Positions 49,447 through 60,267 of a stretch of DNA of 64,000 nucleotides are shown here, piece by piece. Below the pieces are notes generated by a model, which saw only the letters and a program-made list of their open reading frames with translations, was not told the origin of the DNA and did no database searches. The DNA comes from Xylocopa sonorina. Taxonomy: Eukaryota > Arthropoda > Insecta > Hymenoptera > Apidae. Where the stretch lies: the NCBI RefSeq assembly GCF_050948175.1, contig NC_135195.1:1295001-1359000 (forward strand). Direction: 5' to 3'. A program made the translations under genes and the position numbers. The stretch's first letter is position 1. Each line of letters begins with the position of its first letter.

Positions 49447-49697
49447 TGTAGGATGTAGATGAGAATAAAGTACAAAACTTGATTGCTCAACGTTTACTGG
49501 GCGTATTTATTTCTGATTCACCCGAAGGTTCATACAAGAATGCCTTCTTAGGCCATTCGTACTAGCCTCGAGGACACCCTCAACGTCATGGCCCATTCGT
49601 ATGTTTAGACAAGGCCCCGGAGTGGGGCGATGCCACAGGGAAATGCACACGGCCCTCGTTGACCGTCCGTGCACCCTGTTACCCGATATTTCTTACA
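49447..49697 (-). repeat. 3' LTR of the gypsy element
   Basis: This is 251 bp; read on the plus strand it starts TGTAGGATG and ends TTCTTACA. It matches 52673-52923 except at two sites: GATGCC against GATGTC, and GTGCACC against GTGCATC. Confidence 0.93.
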
Positions 49698-50409
49698 TTC
49701 GGCCATACTGACGTTTAGGTCTGCCCTCAGACTTCACATAATAAATGAACTTAAACTACTGTCATCGCGTCACGATACCTTCGTATCATTGTGACCGATG
49801 ATGGATACCATCGTATCCCTTACCTGGGCGAGACGCATTTCGTATCCCTATCTGGCCACCACCCTACCTGAGATACTCTTTGTATCCGTCCGGTTCGGTG
49901 TTTACCTTGATGGTATGCCATTGCACCCATCAACGGTTACCATCTAGGGTACGTCTCTCATCGGTACGAGATGCACTCTGCATCCCTTACCGGCCACCAC
50001 CCTGCCTGAGACACACATCGTGTCCGTCCGGTTCGGTGTCAACCTTGATGGTATGCCGTGCATCCACCAACGATTGTTGCCTAGGGTACATCTGTACCCA
50101 TGCTGGGCACCTTGACACACCTCGTGTCGTGACGCACTTTGCGTCCTCCTTCCCTGGCCGGTCATCCCCATCGGAACCGTCGTGGAAGGGTGTTGTTCAG
50201 TCCGTCCGCCACAAAAGCCATTGCCTTCGCACGTCGGAACGTCTTGCCTGGTCGTCGGGCAAAACGGCTATTCGTTTACCAAAGCCTTACGCCTTGGGCT
50301 TCTCTTTTCCTTTCTGCGAACACAATTGAAAATACATGAGATAATATTCAATTTGTAAAGCAGTGGACCTTCTATCATAAACTACATTAAAAAAAAAGGA
50401 TATAATGAT
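49698..50409 (-). other. Untranslated region between pol and 3' LTR of the gypsy element
   Basis: GC-richer than the flanks and filled with related GTATCC-containing segments. A 138-bp unit is tandemly duplicated at 49829-50104 and a looser third relative begins near 50129. No obvious polypurine tract lies directly at the LTR edge. Short frames on either strand are not gene-like. Confidence 0.7.
49829..50104 (-). repeat. 138-bp tandem duplication inside the gypsy element
   Basis: GGCCACCACCCT recurs at 49854 and 49992, and TTGATGGTATGCC at 49907 and 50045, both exactly 138 bp apart. The intervening text aligns with scattered substitutions. Confidence 0.85.
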
Positions 50410-52290
50410 CTAATCATCGTGGTCATCCCCTTGGATCGTAATCCATGGCTTGATCCGGTCGGCTGCAACGACGGTTCGCAGTCGTCTCGAGCCTTCCCTC
50501 AGATCTTCCACCTCGTACCGATCGTTGGGCAATACCACTTTTATCCGAAAAGGTCCCTTGTATTTCGGTAGCAGCTTGCGGCTACTCCCCGTCGAGGGTT
50601 CACTGGTCACTTGCACCAGCACCAATTCGTCCACGGTGTACCTGCGAGCTTCCCTTCGCGTCCGGTCATACCGCTTCTTCTGCATCTTCTGCTCATGAGA
50701 GATGTGTCGACTGATTTCTGCTCTCAACGTAGCCAGATCTAGTCGGTCCATTTCTTCCCGTACAGCATTCAATACGGTTCCTTCTGCCATTGTCTTCGCA
50801 TCACATCCGATTAACGCTTTCATCGGTGTCGTGTTGATGCTCTTGTTGTGCATTGTGTTTATCGCACTTTGCACCTTCTTGACCTGCGTGTCCCAGTCCC
50901 GTGGATCTTGACCTGCGGCACTTGTCGCCAGAGCGTCAACAATGGTCTTATTGTAACGCTCGCACTGTCCGTTTGCTCTTGGTGTAGCCACCGCATTTAA
51001 TATATGTTTGATCCCGTACGTTTGGCATAACGTCGTGAATCTCCGTGATGTGAAACTTGTTCCACGATCACTTATAATCCTCGTTGGCACATCGAACAGA
51101 TGCATAAGGTTCATCAGGACCTTCTCCGTATGCCGGGTCTTCTGATCCTTTACCGGTTCCACGATGGTAAATTTCGTAAAAGCGTCTACTATTACGAGCA
51201 GGTATTTGTTTCCTTCCCGACTCGTTTCGAAGGGTCCTACGTGGTCGATGTGTAGGGTGTGAAACGGAGTCGGTATCTTTTCTATTATATTTAGCTTGCA
51301 CTGCTTTTTGCCCGTGGTGTGCTTATAGTATGCACAGCTTAAACATGCTTTCACATATTTATCCACGAAGTGTCGCATATTGGCAAACCAATAATTTCGC
51401 TGAATCCGTTCCAGAGTTTTCTCCGAACTCAAATGTCCAGCCTCGTCATGACATAATCTACAGATCTGCAATCTTGCATTCTTCGGAACAATCCATGCTA
51501 ATTTATCGTTAGGTAAACATCTATACAATTTACCTCGTTTTAACACATATTCCTTGAAATAGTGTTTTACTTCGGGAGATGTCTCGTTATTAGCGAGAAT
51601 CGTCCGGATGCGCGACAATTGCTCGTCCTGCATTTGGGCGGCGACGATCCATTCGTCCTCCGTGATGTCAACGCAGGCAACTTCAAAGGTGGTCGGCTGA
51701 GGGTTTCGGCTAAGGGCATCCACATGTGCCATCTTCGTCCCTGGCCGATACATAATTTTAAAAGTGTACTCTTGAACTTCGAGCCACCATCGACCTACGC
51801 GCGGCAATAAATCTTTCTTCGAAAAGGTTGTCCGTAAGGCATTGCAGTCGCTTACTACGGTGAAGTCGATCCCTAGCAGATAGACTCTAAAATGTCGCAA
51901 CGCGAAAACAACAGCCATCGTCTCGAGCTCGTAGGAGTGGTAACACCTCTGATCAGCTGTCGTCTGTTTGCTGAAATATGCCACCACTGCCATTTGCCCG
52001 TCTTCCTGTTGTTGCAGCAGCATTGCTCCAACGCCGATCGAACTGGCATCCGTATGCAACTCGGTGGGTCGAGCTGGATCGAAAATACGCAATACTGGTC
52101 GCGTGGTCAATTTTTCTTTTACCTGACGGAAGGCTTGCTTTTGTTCTTCCCTCCATTGCCACGGCACGTCCTTGCGGGTTAGGCGCGTAAGAGGCTCCAC
52201 AAGTGCGGCGAAATTCTTAATGAATTTCCTAAAATAGCTTGCCAGTCCCAAGAATTGGCGTACCTGCTTTACATTTTCGGGTGGTGACAT
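50410..52290 (-). CDS. pol: Gypsy pol fragment: RT end, RNase H, integrase
   Basis: The frame is 626 codons. Residues 1-40 (NVKQVRQFLGLASYFRKFI) are the RT thumb/connection region; the catalytic RT with its YxDD box is absent. RNase H follows with D81, E121/E123, D148 and D191 (HVDALSR). The integrase zinc finger is H281, H286, C316, C319. The integrase core has D349, D408 and E444, spaced D,D35E, and a GPF-type module (KYKGPF) lies at 576-581. It ends in an acidic tail. A TAA stop lies three codons upstream of the ATG, so the frame begins at or near a deletion junction. The domain order RT-RNase H-IN places it in Ty3/gypsy. It cannot copy itself but could supply integrase if translated. Confidence 0.93.
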   Translation of the reverse strand: MSPPENVKQVRQFLGLASYFRKFIKNFAALVEPLTRLTRKDVPWQWREEQKQAFRQVKEKLTTRPVLRIFDPARPTELHTDASSIGVGAMLLQQQEDGQMAVVAYFSKQTTADQRCYHSYELETMAVVFALRHFRVYLLGIDFTVVSDCNALRTTFSKKDLLPRVGRWWLEVQEYTFKIMYRPGTKMAHVDALSRNPQPTTFEVACVDITEDEWIVAAQMQDEQLSRIRTILANNETSPEVKHYFKEYVLKRGKLYRCLPNDKLAWIVPKNARLQICRLCHDEAGHLSSEKTLERIQRNYWFANMRHFVDKYVKACLSCAYYKHTTGKKQCKLNIIEKIPTPFHTLHIDHVGPFETSREGNKYLLVIVDAFTKFTIVEPVKDQKTRHTEKVLMNLMHLFDVPTRIISDRGTSFTSRRFTTLCQTYGIKHILNAVATPRANGQCERYNKTIVDALATSAAGQDPRDWDTQVKKVQSAINTMHNKSINTTPMKALIGCDAKTMAEGTVLNAVREEMDRLDLATLRAEISRHISHEQKMQKKRYDRTRREARRYTVDELVLVQVTSEPSTGSSRKLLPKYKGPFRIKVVLPNDRYEVEDLREGSRRLRTVVAADRIKPWITIQGDDHDD

Positions 52291-52384
52291 TCGTGGTTAT
52301 ACTTCCCACGCGATGCTCGTCGCTCCGTCGGCTACGCAAGCGCGAATCGCGTCTTCGCGGGCTGCGCGAGCGCGAATCACGTCT

Positions 52385-52573
52385 TCACCAGCTGCGCGAT
52401 CTAATTCGCGAAACGTGTCTTCGCGGGCTTCGCGAACGCGATTTGGATCTTGAACGCGACCGTTGGAGAAACTTCTCCAACATTGCCTCCAATTTCCCAA
52501 GGCGCGCTTCGACAGAGGTGGTCCTCCTGTCGTCTCGGGCTACGCTCTCGCGGCTCAGTGATGCGCGATCCAT
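52385..52573 (-). pseudogene. Probable gag start, Arg/Ser-rich, truncated
   Basis: A 62-codon frame begins 100 bp inside the 5' LTR edge on the element's sense strand. It starts MDRASLSRES, has a coiled-coil-like stretch (RLGKLEAMLEKF) at 24-35 and a run of RS/SR dipeptides at 38-61. The position fits the beginning of gag. It stops early, and the following 100 bp consist of imperfect GCGAATCGCGTCTTCGC-type repeats before the pol frame starts. Whether it is translated is unknown. It may instead be a non-coding leader with biased sequence. Confidence 0.45.
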
Positions 52574-52672
52574 TGTAATAATTACTACTATTTAATTCAC
52601 TTAACTTCACAATATGTTGTCACGCACTACACTATGCCCGTCAGAGTCGCAAGGTTTATCCCGCTTCTGATT

Positions 52673-52923
52673 TGTAGGATGTAGATGAGAATAAAGTACA
52701 AAACTTGATTGCTCAACGTTTACTGGGCGTATTTATTTCTGATTCACCCGAAGGTTCATACAAGAATGCCTTCTTAGGCCATTCGTACTAGCCTCGAGGA
52801 CACCCTCAACGTCATGGCCCATTCGTATGTTTAGACAAGGCCCCGGAGTGGGGCGATGTCACAGGGAAATGCACACGGCCCTCGTTGACCGTCCGTGCAT
52901 CCTGTTACCCGATATTTCTTACA
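52673..52923 (-). repeat. 5' LTR of the gypsy element
   Basis: This 251-bp repeat has TG...CA ends. On the element's sense strand the sequence just inside is AATCAGAAGCGGGATAAACC. No TGG, which starts a standard tRNA primer-binding site, lies at the LTR edge. Confidence 0.92.
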
Positions 52924-52927
52924 TAAC
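52924..52927. repeat. Target site duplication TAAC (right) of the gypsy element
   Basis: This matches TAAC at 49443-49446 exactly. Confidence 0.85.
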
Positions 52928-55900
52928 GTTTGCCAAAATTCCAACGTTCATTTTTATCATTTTTCCACCTTTCTTAACCGCTTCCTGTGTCATTTAGCTC
53001 GACGAAAATCGGGTCCAAGCAGTCGGCGTCAATGAGTGGTAAACAGACCAGACTAATGCTCGAGAACAGTCGCAATACGAGCCGATAAGATGCGACGCGA
53101 TACTACTGTTATTGTGGAAGTAAACTCTAATCCTTTTTCCTTCTATAGATATTCACGTTTGTATGAGTATTACTGATTTAAGTTTAATTGTTTAGGGTTA
53201 AATTTTAAAACAACTTTTTCGACCTAAAATAAATAATAGTTGAGAGTCCACAAAAAGGTGACTGTTTCCGCAACACAACTGCGATTATTTTGTAATTGAA
53301 TTTTAATTCTGATAAAAATATTTATTTATATCTTTAAATGGAATTCCAACATTTTTTTCTAAAGTCAATATTTGCACGTTTGTATTAGTTGTTCTCGTAA
53401 ATTAGAAACTCGAACAGCGACTGGTTAGGAATAAACAGTTACAAATTCAAATTTGTTGAAAAATAGGATTGGATTTGGAAATTGGTTTCTTGAATTTGCC
53501 TTTATTTGCCTTAATTTAGGATTATTAATTGTTAGCAATTGTAGTTAATGATGAAATATTTGTGAAGAAGTTGTACAACATGTATCCAAGTATAGTATTG
53601 TTAACATAACTTAATAATATGAATTTTATGGCATTCTCGAATTAAACGTTCCAAGTTAATCTAAGCAATATTTTTTAATAATTCTTCGTAAGCCTAAGAT
53701 TTGATAGAAACAAGCTAGATTTTGCTCAGAAACGTGAAATTATTTTTTCTGCGTAAACACAATGCCATTATTCGTCTGATTAACGGAACAAAAAAATTAA
53801 AAAAAATGATAAATAGTCAAATAGTGATAAGGCAACTATATCAATTTTCTTTAAACATTAGCGTAGACAGTGCCGCGATACTGTTAAAGTTCATATTGAA
53901 ATACCTAAAAAAACAATTGGCTTGCGATTAATGCACTCGAAAACCCATATCCTTCCTGGTTGGTTTGGCGCGTCGCGAAGCAACCCTATCGTCGCGGTTC
54001 ATCCCCAAGTGCTTCAGCTTCAGCTACGAGGTGAAACACTTAAACGTAAATCCAGCTTGTAAGAAGCCTGGCCAAGTAGCACGCATTTCGATCATGACGC
54101 GCAAAAACGAGCGCATTGTCACATTTCCGGGTGGTCAATCGATTTCCGCGCACGTTTACGGGAAACGTTCGGTTTTCTGTATAAATAAATTGACGTTGCC
54201 TTGAACGCGCGAAGCGGTATACGCAGCGCTTCTTTCTTTCGAGCTGGAAAGAATTCCTATGCTGCGCTAGAGGCGCGCAATCGAGGAGCTTTACTTTTGG
54301 CAGCGGTTCAAACAGTCAGTCGCGCGAACTATTACCCTTTGCCGCCATTGTTCCTTTTTCCTCTCACCGTTCTTGTTTCCGCGCCTTCGCTCCTCTTTCT
54401 CTTCGTCGATTTGCTTCCTTCTTCCCCACATCCTTTTTTAACGCCTTTCTTTTCTTACTTTTATGCCTCGCTTCTTTACTTGCTTCCTCGCTACTTCGCG
54501 CATGCGCTCACCGCTTGATGAACCCATCTCGTTCTGATCAGGTTTCAGGATAAGGATCAGCTTGTCGATCGATTCGTGAGTACGATGGAAGAAAAACATG
54601 AAATTAGTCCAGAAGAAGGCACTTTCCGAGGCAATCAAGTTTGTAACGCGGAAGTTATAGTGTGGCAATTTTCAGTGATTGATCGACTTTATGTCAGAAC
54701 AAAGTGACCGATCAATTATGCGTTGGCTCGTTCCTTTGTGCTTCTCCTTGGTTTATAATTGATCTTGCTGCTGACGGTTTCCGTTTATCATAGCTTGTTT
54801 GGAAAATAGTTGCTTAGAATGTCTTTCTGACATTTAATGAGAGGAATATTGTTAATTTGGTTCATTAAAGTATCTTCATCTTCAGTTGAATCTATCGTGT
54901 ACGAGTTTGAATCTTTACAAATAATATTGCAACGTTTTGCAATCACTACGATTGAAACTCGGAAATAAGAAACCCCAATGGCCTGATTTTTTCTTACCGT
55001 TCTTCGATTATTTTCGTATAGGCCGCACTCATTTCGCTCGCCACAATAATGGTGGTAATGGTGTATTTTTCGATACACTTTTATATTCCATGTTATGTTC
55101 CAATAAACCGCAAAACGTTGAGATTATATTCGTTGTAGATTTCAAAATTTTCGATTGTATAACAAAATAGTCATTTTGAATATTTTCTAATTTACTTTTC
55201 TAATGATAACAAGCATATTTACTGATTGCTTTATCGACCAATGATATTATGTAATCTACAGACGAATGGTACTCACATTGCTTGCTAAACTAATATATGT
55301 AATCAGTTTCAAAATTTTCGTCGAGCTATTTAATATCTTTTATTATCCATTTAATATAGTTATAATCTGTCAAAGTCTACGTACGAATTTCCACCAAAGT
55401 AATATTTTCCTGAATTTCCAAAATTCCTCACTAATCATATAACATACCATCTTCGTTCATCCAAGATCAGAATTTCAAAACCGCTCACACGTAACCCCCT
55501 CTCGAATCGTATTTCGCATTCAGTTGGCAAATGCTTCGAAGTTTCAATCGCAATTTCTCAAGAATAAATCTTAAGAATAATTTGCCAATGGGAAGCGTAA
55601 CGAGTTTTTATTACGTTCCCTCGGCTGCCACGCCGTTTCCCGGCTGTTTTATTTGCGAATTGCTGTTGCGTTGCTACTCTCTTTTCACCGTTGCCCTGAA
55701 TTTCTTTTCTTGTTGTTGCTCAAGCTGGGTTACTTCCGCCAGTTATCGCAATTTACCCTCGGCTCACATAAATGCACTCGTGATTTCCACGAGCACGCCT
55801 CGCGCCTTTTTTCCCGCGAATTTCCGCCTCCCTTGGCAAGCGTTATCGAATTCCCTTCTACACCGATCCTCGCTACTTTTTCGTGCGTATAAAACCTTCT

Positions 55901-56062
55901 GGAAGCGATTAATCGCGTGGCATCAACAAGAACCAGTTTTGCGTTCGTCCTCAAGTTTACGGCCCCCAAGTCATGGTCTTTGCGGCGCAGTTAAAGCTCG
56001 AAGCTTTTACGCGTCTTTTCCATTACTCTCTACCGTTACGTTTAAAGTGGTCGCGATAAAAC
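52928..56062. other. Non-coding stretch with GC-richer blocks
   Basis: The blocks lie at about 53930-54540 and 55500-56060. The longest frame (55531, plus, 192 codons) is rich in Ser, Leu and Phe, has overlapping frames on both strands and shows no domain. It runs into the family A repeat. The pyrimidine-rich segment 54330-54490 is low complexity. Confidence 0.45.
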
Positions 56063-56318
56063 TGAAGCGGCTGCGCTGCTTCGGTTTTTGCTGTGCTGTA
56101 AAGATGTAGGAAGAAAGAAGGAAGGAAAAGAGAGGGGAAGAACGTTTCGTCCTGGGCCTGCTAGTGGACTCATCGGTAAGTCTACCTAGCAGGCCCTGCC
56201 TTAGACGCTGGGATATTAGGGACAGTTCAGAACTTCTATATATTGGAAACGATGGGTCATCGGGTACTTTCAGGAAAGTGTAAATGGTGCTGTCCCTCTA
56301 GTGGCGAGTGCCGCCACA
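56063..56318 (+). repeat. Family A interspersed repeat, full-length copy
   Basis: This 256-bp repeat has ends TGAAGCGGCTGCGCTGC...GAGTGCCGCCACA. A perfect hairpin with an 11-bp stem (GGGCCTGCTAG / CTAGCAGGCCC) and 21-nt loop lies at 56154-56196. The 3' part carries GGGATATTAGGGACAG and TGTCCCTCTAGTGGCGAG. TG...CA ends would suit an LTR. No frame is conserved. Confidence 0.75.
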
Positions 56319-57298
56319 TCACCTCCTTGCCAGTGGTGAACGATATCCAACTGTGCGTCTTCGTTCTTCAAGGTGTTCCCTCAGGTGCGACGATGTGTGT
56401 AGAACCTCGTATTGGTTGATTACTGGGTGTAGAAACCGCGGTGCCATGGTCGCCAAGTGCTAACCCGCGGTGGCCAGACCTGCGCTGTGTCGTAGTAATC
56501 ATTGTTATTTCTTTAGAAAATTTACGACTAGAAAATACTAGGAATCGTAGCCGCCACAAAACTAATACCCAGTTTAAGATTGAGCTAATCGTCTTTTGAC
56601 TAATGTCTTTGAGACTAATTATCTTTTTAATTCAAATGATATACGTATTCAGTAGACATAGGTTTACGGTAAATATTCGGACGAGTTTATGTTGTTTGAG
56701 ATCAAATTCTAATAATTAATTATTTAACATATGTTATCGTAGTTAGGTAAAAACGGTAGTGAGTTTTGGGTAAATGTTTGGTTAACTTTTGATTTTAATT
56801 TCATAAATTGATAATCGGCAACAATATGTATTTATAATGAATATTGCTTTCATTGCAAGGAATTTTGCACAATGTTTTAATTCAAGTAAGTTTTCGGCGC
56901 GTTAAGTTATTGTTCATTATTTACTAGCGTAGTCCGTACCAGTATTTTTCAACATATAGGCCGCGTTAAATTTTTAATGAACCGCGGAGTGATGCAGCTA
57001 CCATCTCGCGCCAAAGGGAAGGAAAATGAAAAATTTGTGCAAATTAAATTTTAATAAATATATTTCAAACTATTTTAGTAAATGTGCATTTTATAATTCG
57101 AAACAGTCTGTTTCGTTTGGAATCGTTAATTTTATATGTTCCCATATTTAAATTCAAATAATGAAAAATTAAATTTAAATATTTATTATAAATTCATTTA
57201 AACTGCTTTTTTATACTAATTCCTTTGTCCATTTTGTGACCAAGTATCGTAGGATTAAAGATTTTTGAATCTTTTGGTAGGCTTGTTTATGATTTTGA
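56319..57298. other. Spacer containing a family B fragment, otherwise AT-rich
   Basis: About 130 bp of GC-richer DNA link family A to the family B fragment at 56451. From 56560 on the sequence is AT-rich with nothing recognisable. Confidence 0.5.
56451..56558 (-). repeat. Family B fragment (one terminus)
   Basis: CGCCAAGTGCTAACCCGCGG and GACCTGCG, then TTTACGACTAGAAAATACTAGGAATCGTAGCCGCCACA, match the right-hand 110 bp of the copy at 13211-13747. Only this terminal part is present. Confidence 0.7.
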
Positions 57299-57830
57299 GG
57301 CGTACGGAAGGAAGAATAACACTCGAAATCTCGCTCTCAATTTTAATATAAAACTAACAATAACAATAACAATAGCGGTAATGACAACAGTAATAATCCT
57401 TGTCGACGGGAACGGTGCTGCCAAAGAATCATAGCCATATGATTCTTCCGCGTTATTACTCGAGACTCTACTGTAGGCTCTAGACGAACTGGCGGTTCTA
57501 GATAAACTGTTCTGAATGCCTCTTAAAAATGCGTACAGCAAAGAATAGAAAAGCCAAGAACGAAAAGAATGGATGCGCGGCCAGAGAAAGCGAACGCTTC
57601 CACGAAAACGCAAGGAACGGGAATTGATCATAAATTAATAAAACAAAGTCAAGGATATATCGTATGCGACTGGGCAACGGTCAGTTGCGACGAAATTATG
57701 GAGGAAAACAATTGGCTGGACACAAATCAGACGGATGTCGGGATTAGGATAGGTGGGGGCCGTGGGAACGCATTGTAATTCGGACCGAAGATTTACGATT
57801 TCTAAAAATCGCAGAATCGTTGCCGCGATA
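57299..57830 (-). repeat. Family B interspersed repeat, diverged copy
   Basis: This starts CGTACGGAAGGAAGAATAAC, then shares CGCTCTCAATTTTAATA, CAATAACAATAGCGGTAATG and AACGCAAGGAACGGGA with the other copies. It ends at a decayed terminus (GAATCGTTGCCGCGATA). The CCAAGTGCTAACCC block is deleted. Confidence 0.7.
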
Positions 57831-59960
57831 GTTTCTTTGTTACGATAAATCATAATATATGATATTTAACACTGATTCAGAATATAGCAGTTTTATTTTA
57901 AAGCCATAATCTTCCGTGTTTTGAACTCTAAAACTAATAATTAAACGGTAAATAACTAATTGGTATGTTCTCAAACGTGGACAGTAGTAAGCGTGTCTTT
58001 ATTGTAAACTTAGTTTACCTATTTATGTGATATGAAATGAGTACAATTGTAACAGTGTTTGATTATAAACAGTTGGATCGCGTTATGAGCAGTAGCATTG
58101 CGCAGAAGAATAAGGCTGAGAAACGCTGCTGCAAACGACTCCTCGATCGTGGCGTCGGTGCACGGGCTGTGATAAACTTGGCGATGCATTTAATTTTAGC
58201 CGCAAGTGCCGTGTGGTGCAGGAAAGTAGTAGCGAAGTTCCACAGTAGCGTAAGCAGAGTAGGAAGTTGCCGGTATTTTCGGCATTCCCGGCTGTTTCGC
58301 GTCCGGAAGCAGACGCGTGGCCACGGTTAGTCGTGCGCGCGCGCAGCGAACTTCCGACGAATTCTGAAGGAAAATCGTACGAAGGGGTTCCTAATGGGAC
58401 CGTGCGCGTTAATAATAACTCCGCTACGTGCGGTTCGCAAAGTTCACCGAACGCGCGTACCCTTCTCGCGGCCCTGAAACTGGATCACCGGTATCGTTCG
58501 CCAGCCAGAATGCAGATGGAACGTGTGAAACACGGAACGCGGTGCTTGCGATTATATTAATTGTGAGGTTCTTCACGTTGCAGTGTAAGTATCGTCTAAT
58601 TTGACGAGGCTCTTTTATCGGAAAACGACCGCACTGCTTGCGGCTCGTTTACCACTCGTATCTTTACAAGGACGCTTGTTTTCTATTTTTTGTTGCTCTT
58701 TTTGTTTGTTGTTAACACCTACCGGAGCGGTGAATTTACAATCGCAGTATGCGTTAGTTTGCACGGACCGTGGAGTTATTTACGGTGCAAATATTCAGCT
58801 TTTGTCATTCGGTCGGGTTCGATGTTTTTCGTTGAAGGTTTTGCAGGTTTTTTTATCATTTGGCGTACAATTAAAATTCAATAATAATAACTAATATGAT
58901 TAGGCTACCTTTAAATATTGTTCTTTAAATATTTTGTTGAGAAGTACCAAGTTTGTGAAAAAAAGGTAAGCATTAAGTCTTCGAGAGGGTTCGAGTAAAA
59001 GGCTATTCGATAATTTCCGTAGCAGAAAGTAGATTTACGATGCCACCAGGTTTCTAGTCGCTTTCGTTCCAAACATTTCAATTTTCTTCCCATTGTTCCA
59101 TCTTCCTTTTAGTCTTTCGTCTTTTTTGAGTTGTACTATCATCGAAACCAAATGTTTGCCAGAGTTTATGCGCTTTTTACAATTTTCTGTCTATTTCAGA
59201 ACGTGAATCCCATTCGTTTAAAGATTTTGCTGAACGTACCGCAGCTTTATACATCAATCTGCATTCCTAGTACTAGATGCCCGTCACTATGCATAATATT
59301 ATATATTAATTCACAGTACACGAGTAATTGAGAACTCTTGCTAGATTAACTTTGAAAGTATTAGAGCTACTGATGAACGTCTCACGAGATACTGTCTCGT
59401 AAAATGAAGAATTCCGATTCCAGATGGATTCAGCGACCCTGAAAATGGTTAATACAAATTTTGAATGGGATAGTGTCCCCAGAAAAAAGTTATTTATTTT
59501 GTTGTCCATCTAGATTGGTCATCTGATACACTCTGCGACACCTTATTCCCCCCTACCTTTGCCGCAGATTTTGATCAATAGCTTTCATTAGGCGTTTGTC
59601 CCATCACTCTCGGAAAATGTTGCTTTTACCTGACATCGTCAGCTCGAAAAGCCGAATTAGTCAGATAGATTTTGTAATAACAACTAGTACAGATAGTAGA
59701 TTTGTGGTAGTAATAAGAATAGATGTACATACAATACATAGTAGAAGCCAAACTTGAGATAAAATATCTCATAAAACTCGAAGTTCTGGATTATTTCAAA
59801 GTTTAGTCATCAAATTCTTTGGGCTGGTCCTTCGAGCACTATAGTATTAGACGGCACATCCAATGTAAAAATCAACTTGACAAGATTCAAACAGTATGTA
59901 TTGGTTATTTTTGGTTACATTAATGGATACTATTAGTGATGCTGCTGCTTGTAAACATTA
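57831..59960. other. Non-coding stretch with a CpG-rich block at about 58080-58560
   Basis: The block contains runs such as GTGCGCGCGCGCAGCG and is markedly richer in CpG than its surroundings. Frames of 97 codons start at 58037, 58267 and 58601 in different plus-strand frames without a known domain. It may be a promoter or 5' exon, but this is unproven. The rest is AT-rich. Confidence 0.4.
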
Positions 59961-60100
59961 AAAGCGCGTTGCTTCGGTTTCTGTACAATAAGTGTAAGGG
60001 GAGGGAAGAAACGTTTAAATCCTGAACGTGCTAGTGGACTCGTCGGTGCAGCTACCTAGCAGACCCTGGCTGAAACGCGGGGGGATATTAGGGACAGGTC

Positions 60101-60198
<98 letters not shown>

Positions 60199-60267
60199 AC
60201 GGATAGGAAATTGTGCATTTTCGGGAAATCGCGGGTATTGCTGTCCCTCTAGTGGCGAGTGACAACA
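59961..60267 (+). repeat. Family A interspersed repeat carrying a poly-A/TA expansion
   Basis: This begins AAAGCGCGTTGCTTCGG and ends TGGCGAGTGACAACA. It keeps CTAGTGGACTCGTCGG, the CTACCTAGCAGACCCTG arm and GGGATATTAGGGACAGGTC. Between that block and the GAAACGGATAGGAAAT block lies a poly-A/TA array, where other copies have only a short TATATATGG-like segment. Confidence 0.75.
60101..60195 (+). repeat. Poly-A followed by TA microsatellite
   Basis: A27 (60101-60127) is followed by about 34 TA units (60128-60195). The Lys then Tyr/Ile frames through it on both strands are artefacts. Confidence 0.92.

Larger units (their letters stand above)
49447..52923 (-). mobile_element. Ty3/gypsy LTR retrotransposon, internally deleted
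   Basis: The element is 3477 bp with 251-bp LTRs at both ends and a TAAC target duplication. A normal autonomous gypsy element is about 5 kb or more. Here the interior holds a short Arg/Ser-rich frame after the 5' LTR, then directly the last part of RT, RNase H and integrase. Gag, protease and the catalytic RT core are missing. The LTRs differ at only two positions, so insertion was recent and the deleted form may have been mobilised in trans. No env-like frame is present. Confidence 0.93.

Noticed and set aside
55531..56109. 192-codon plus-strand frame
   Set aside because: Low-complexity Ser/Leu/Phe composition, overlapping frames on other strands, and its end lies in the family A repeat. 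No domain or splice evidence.
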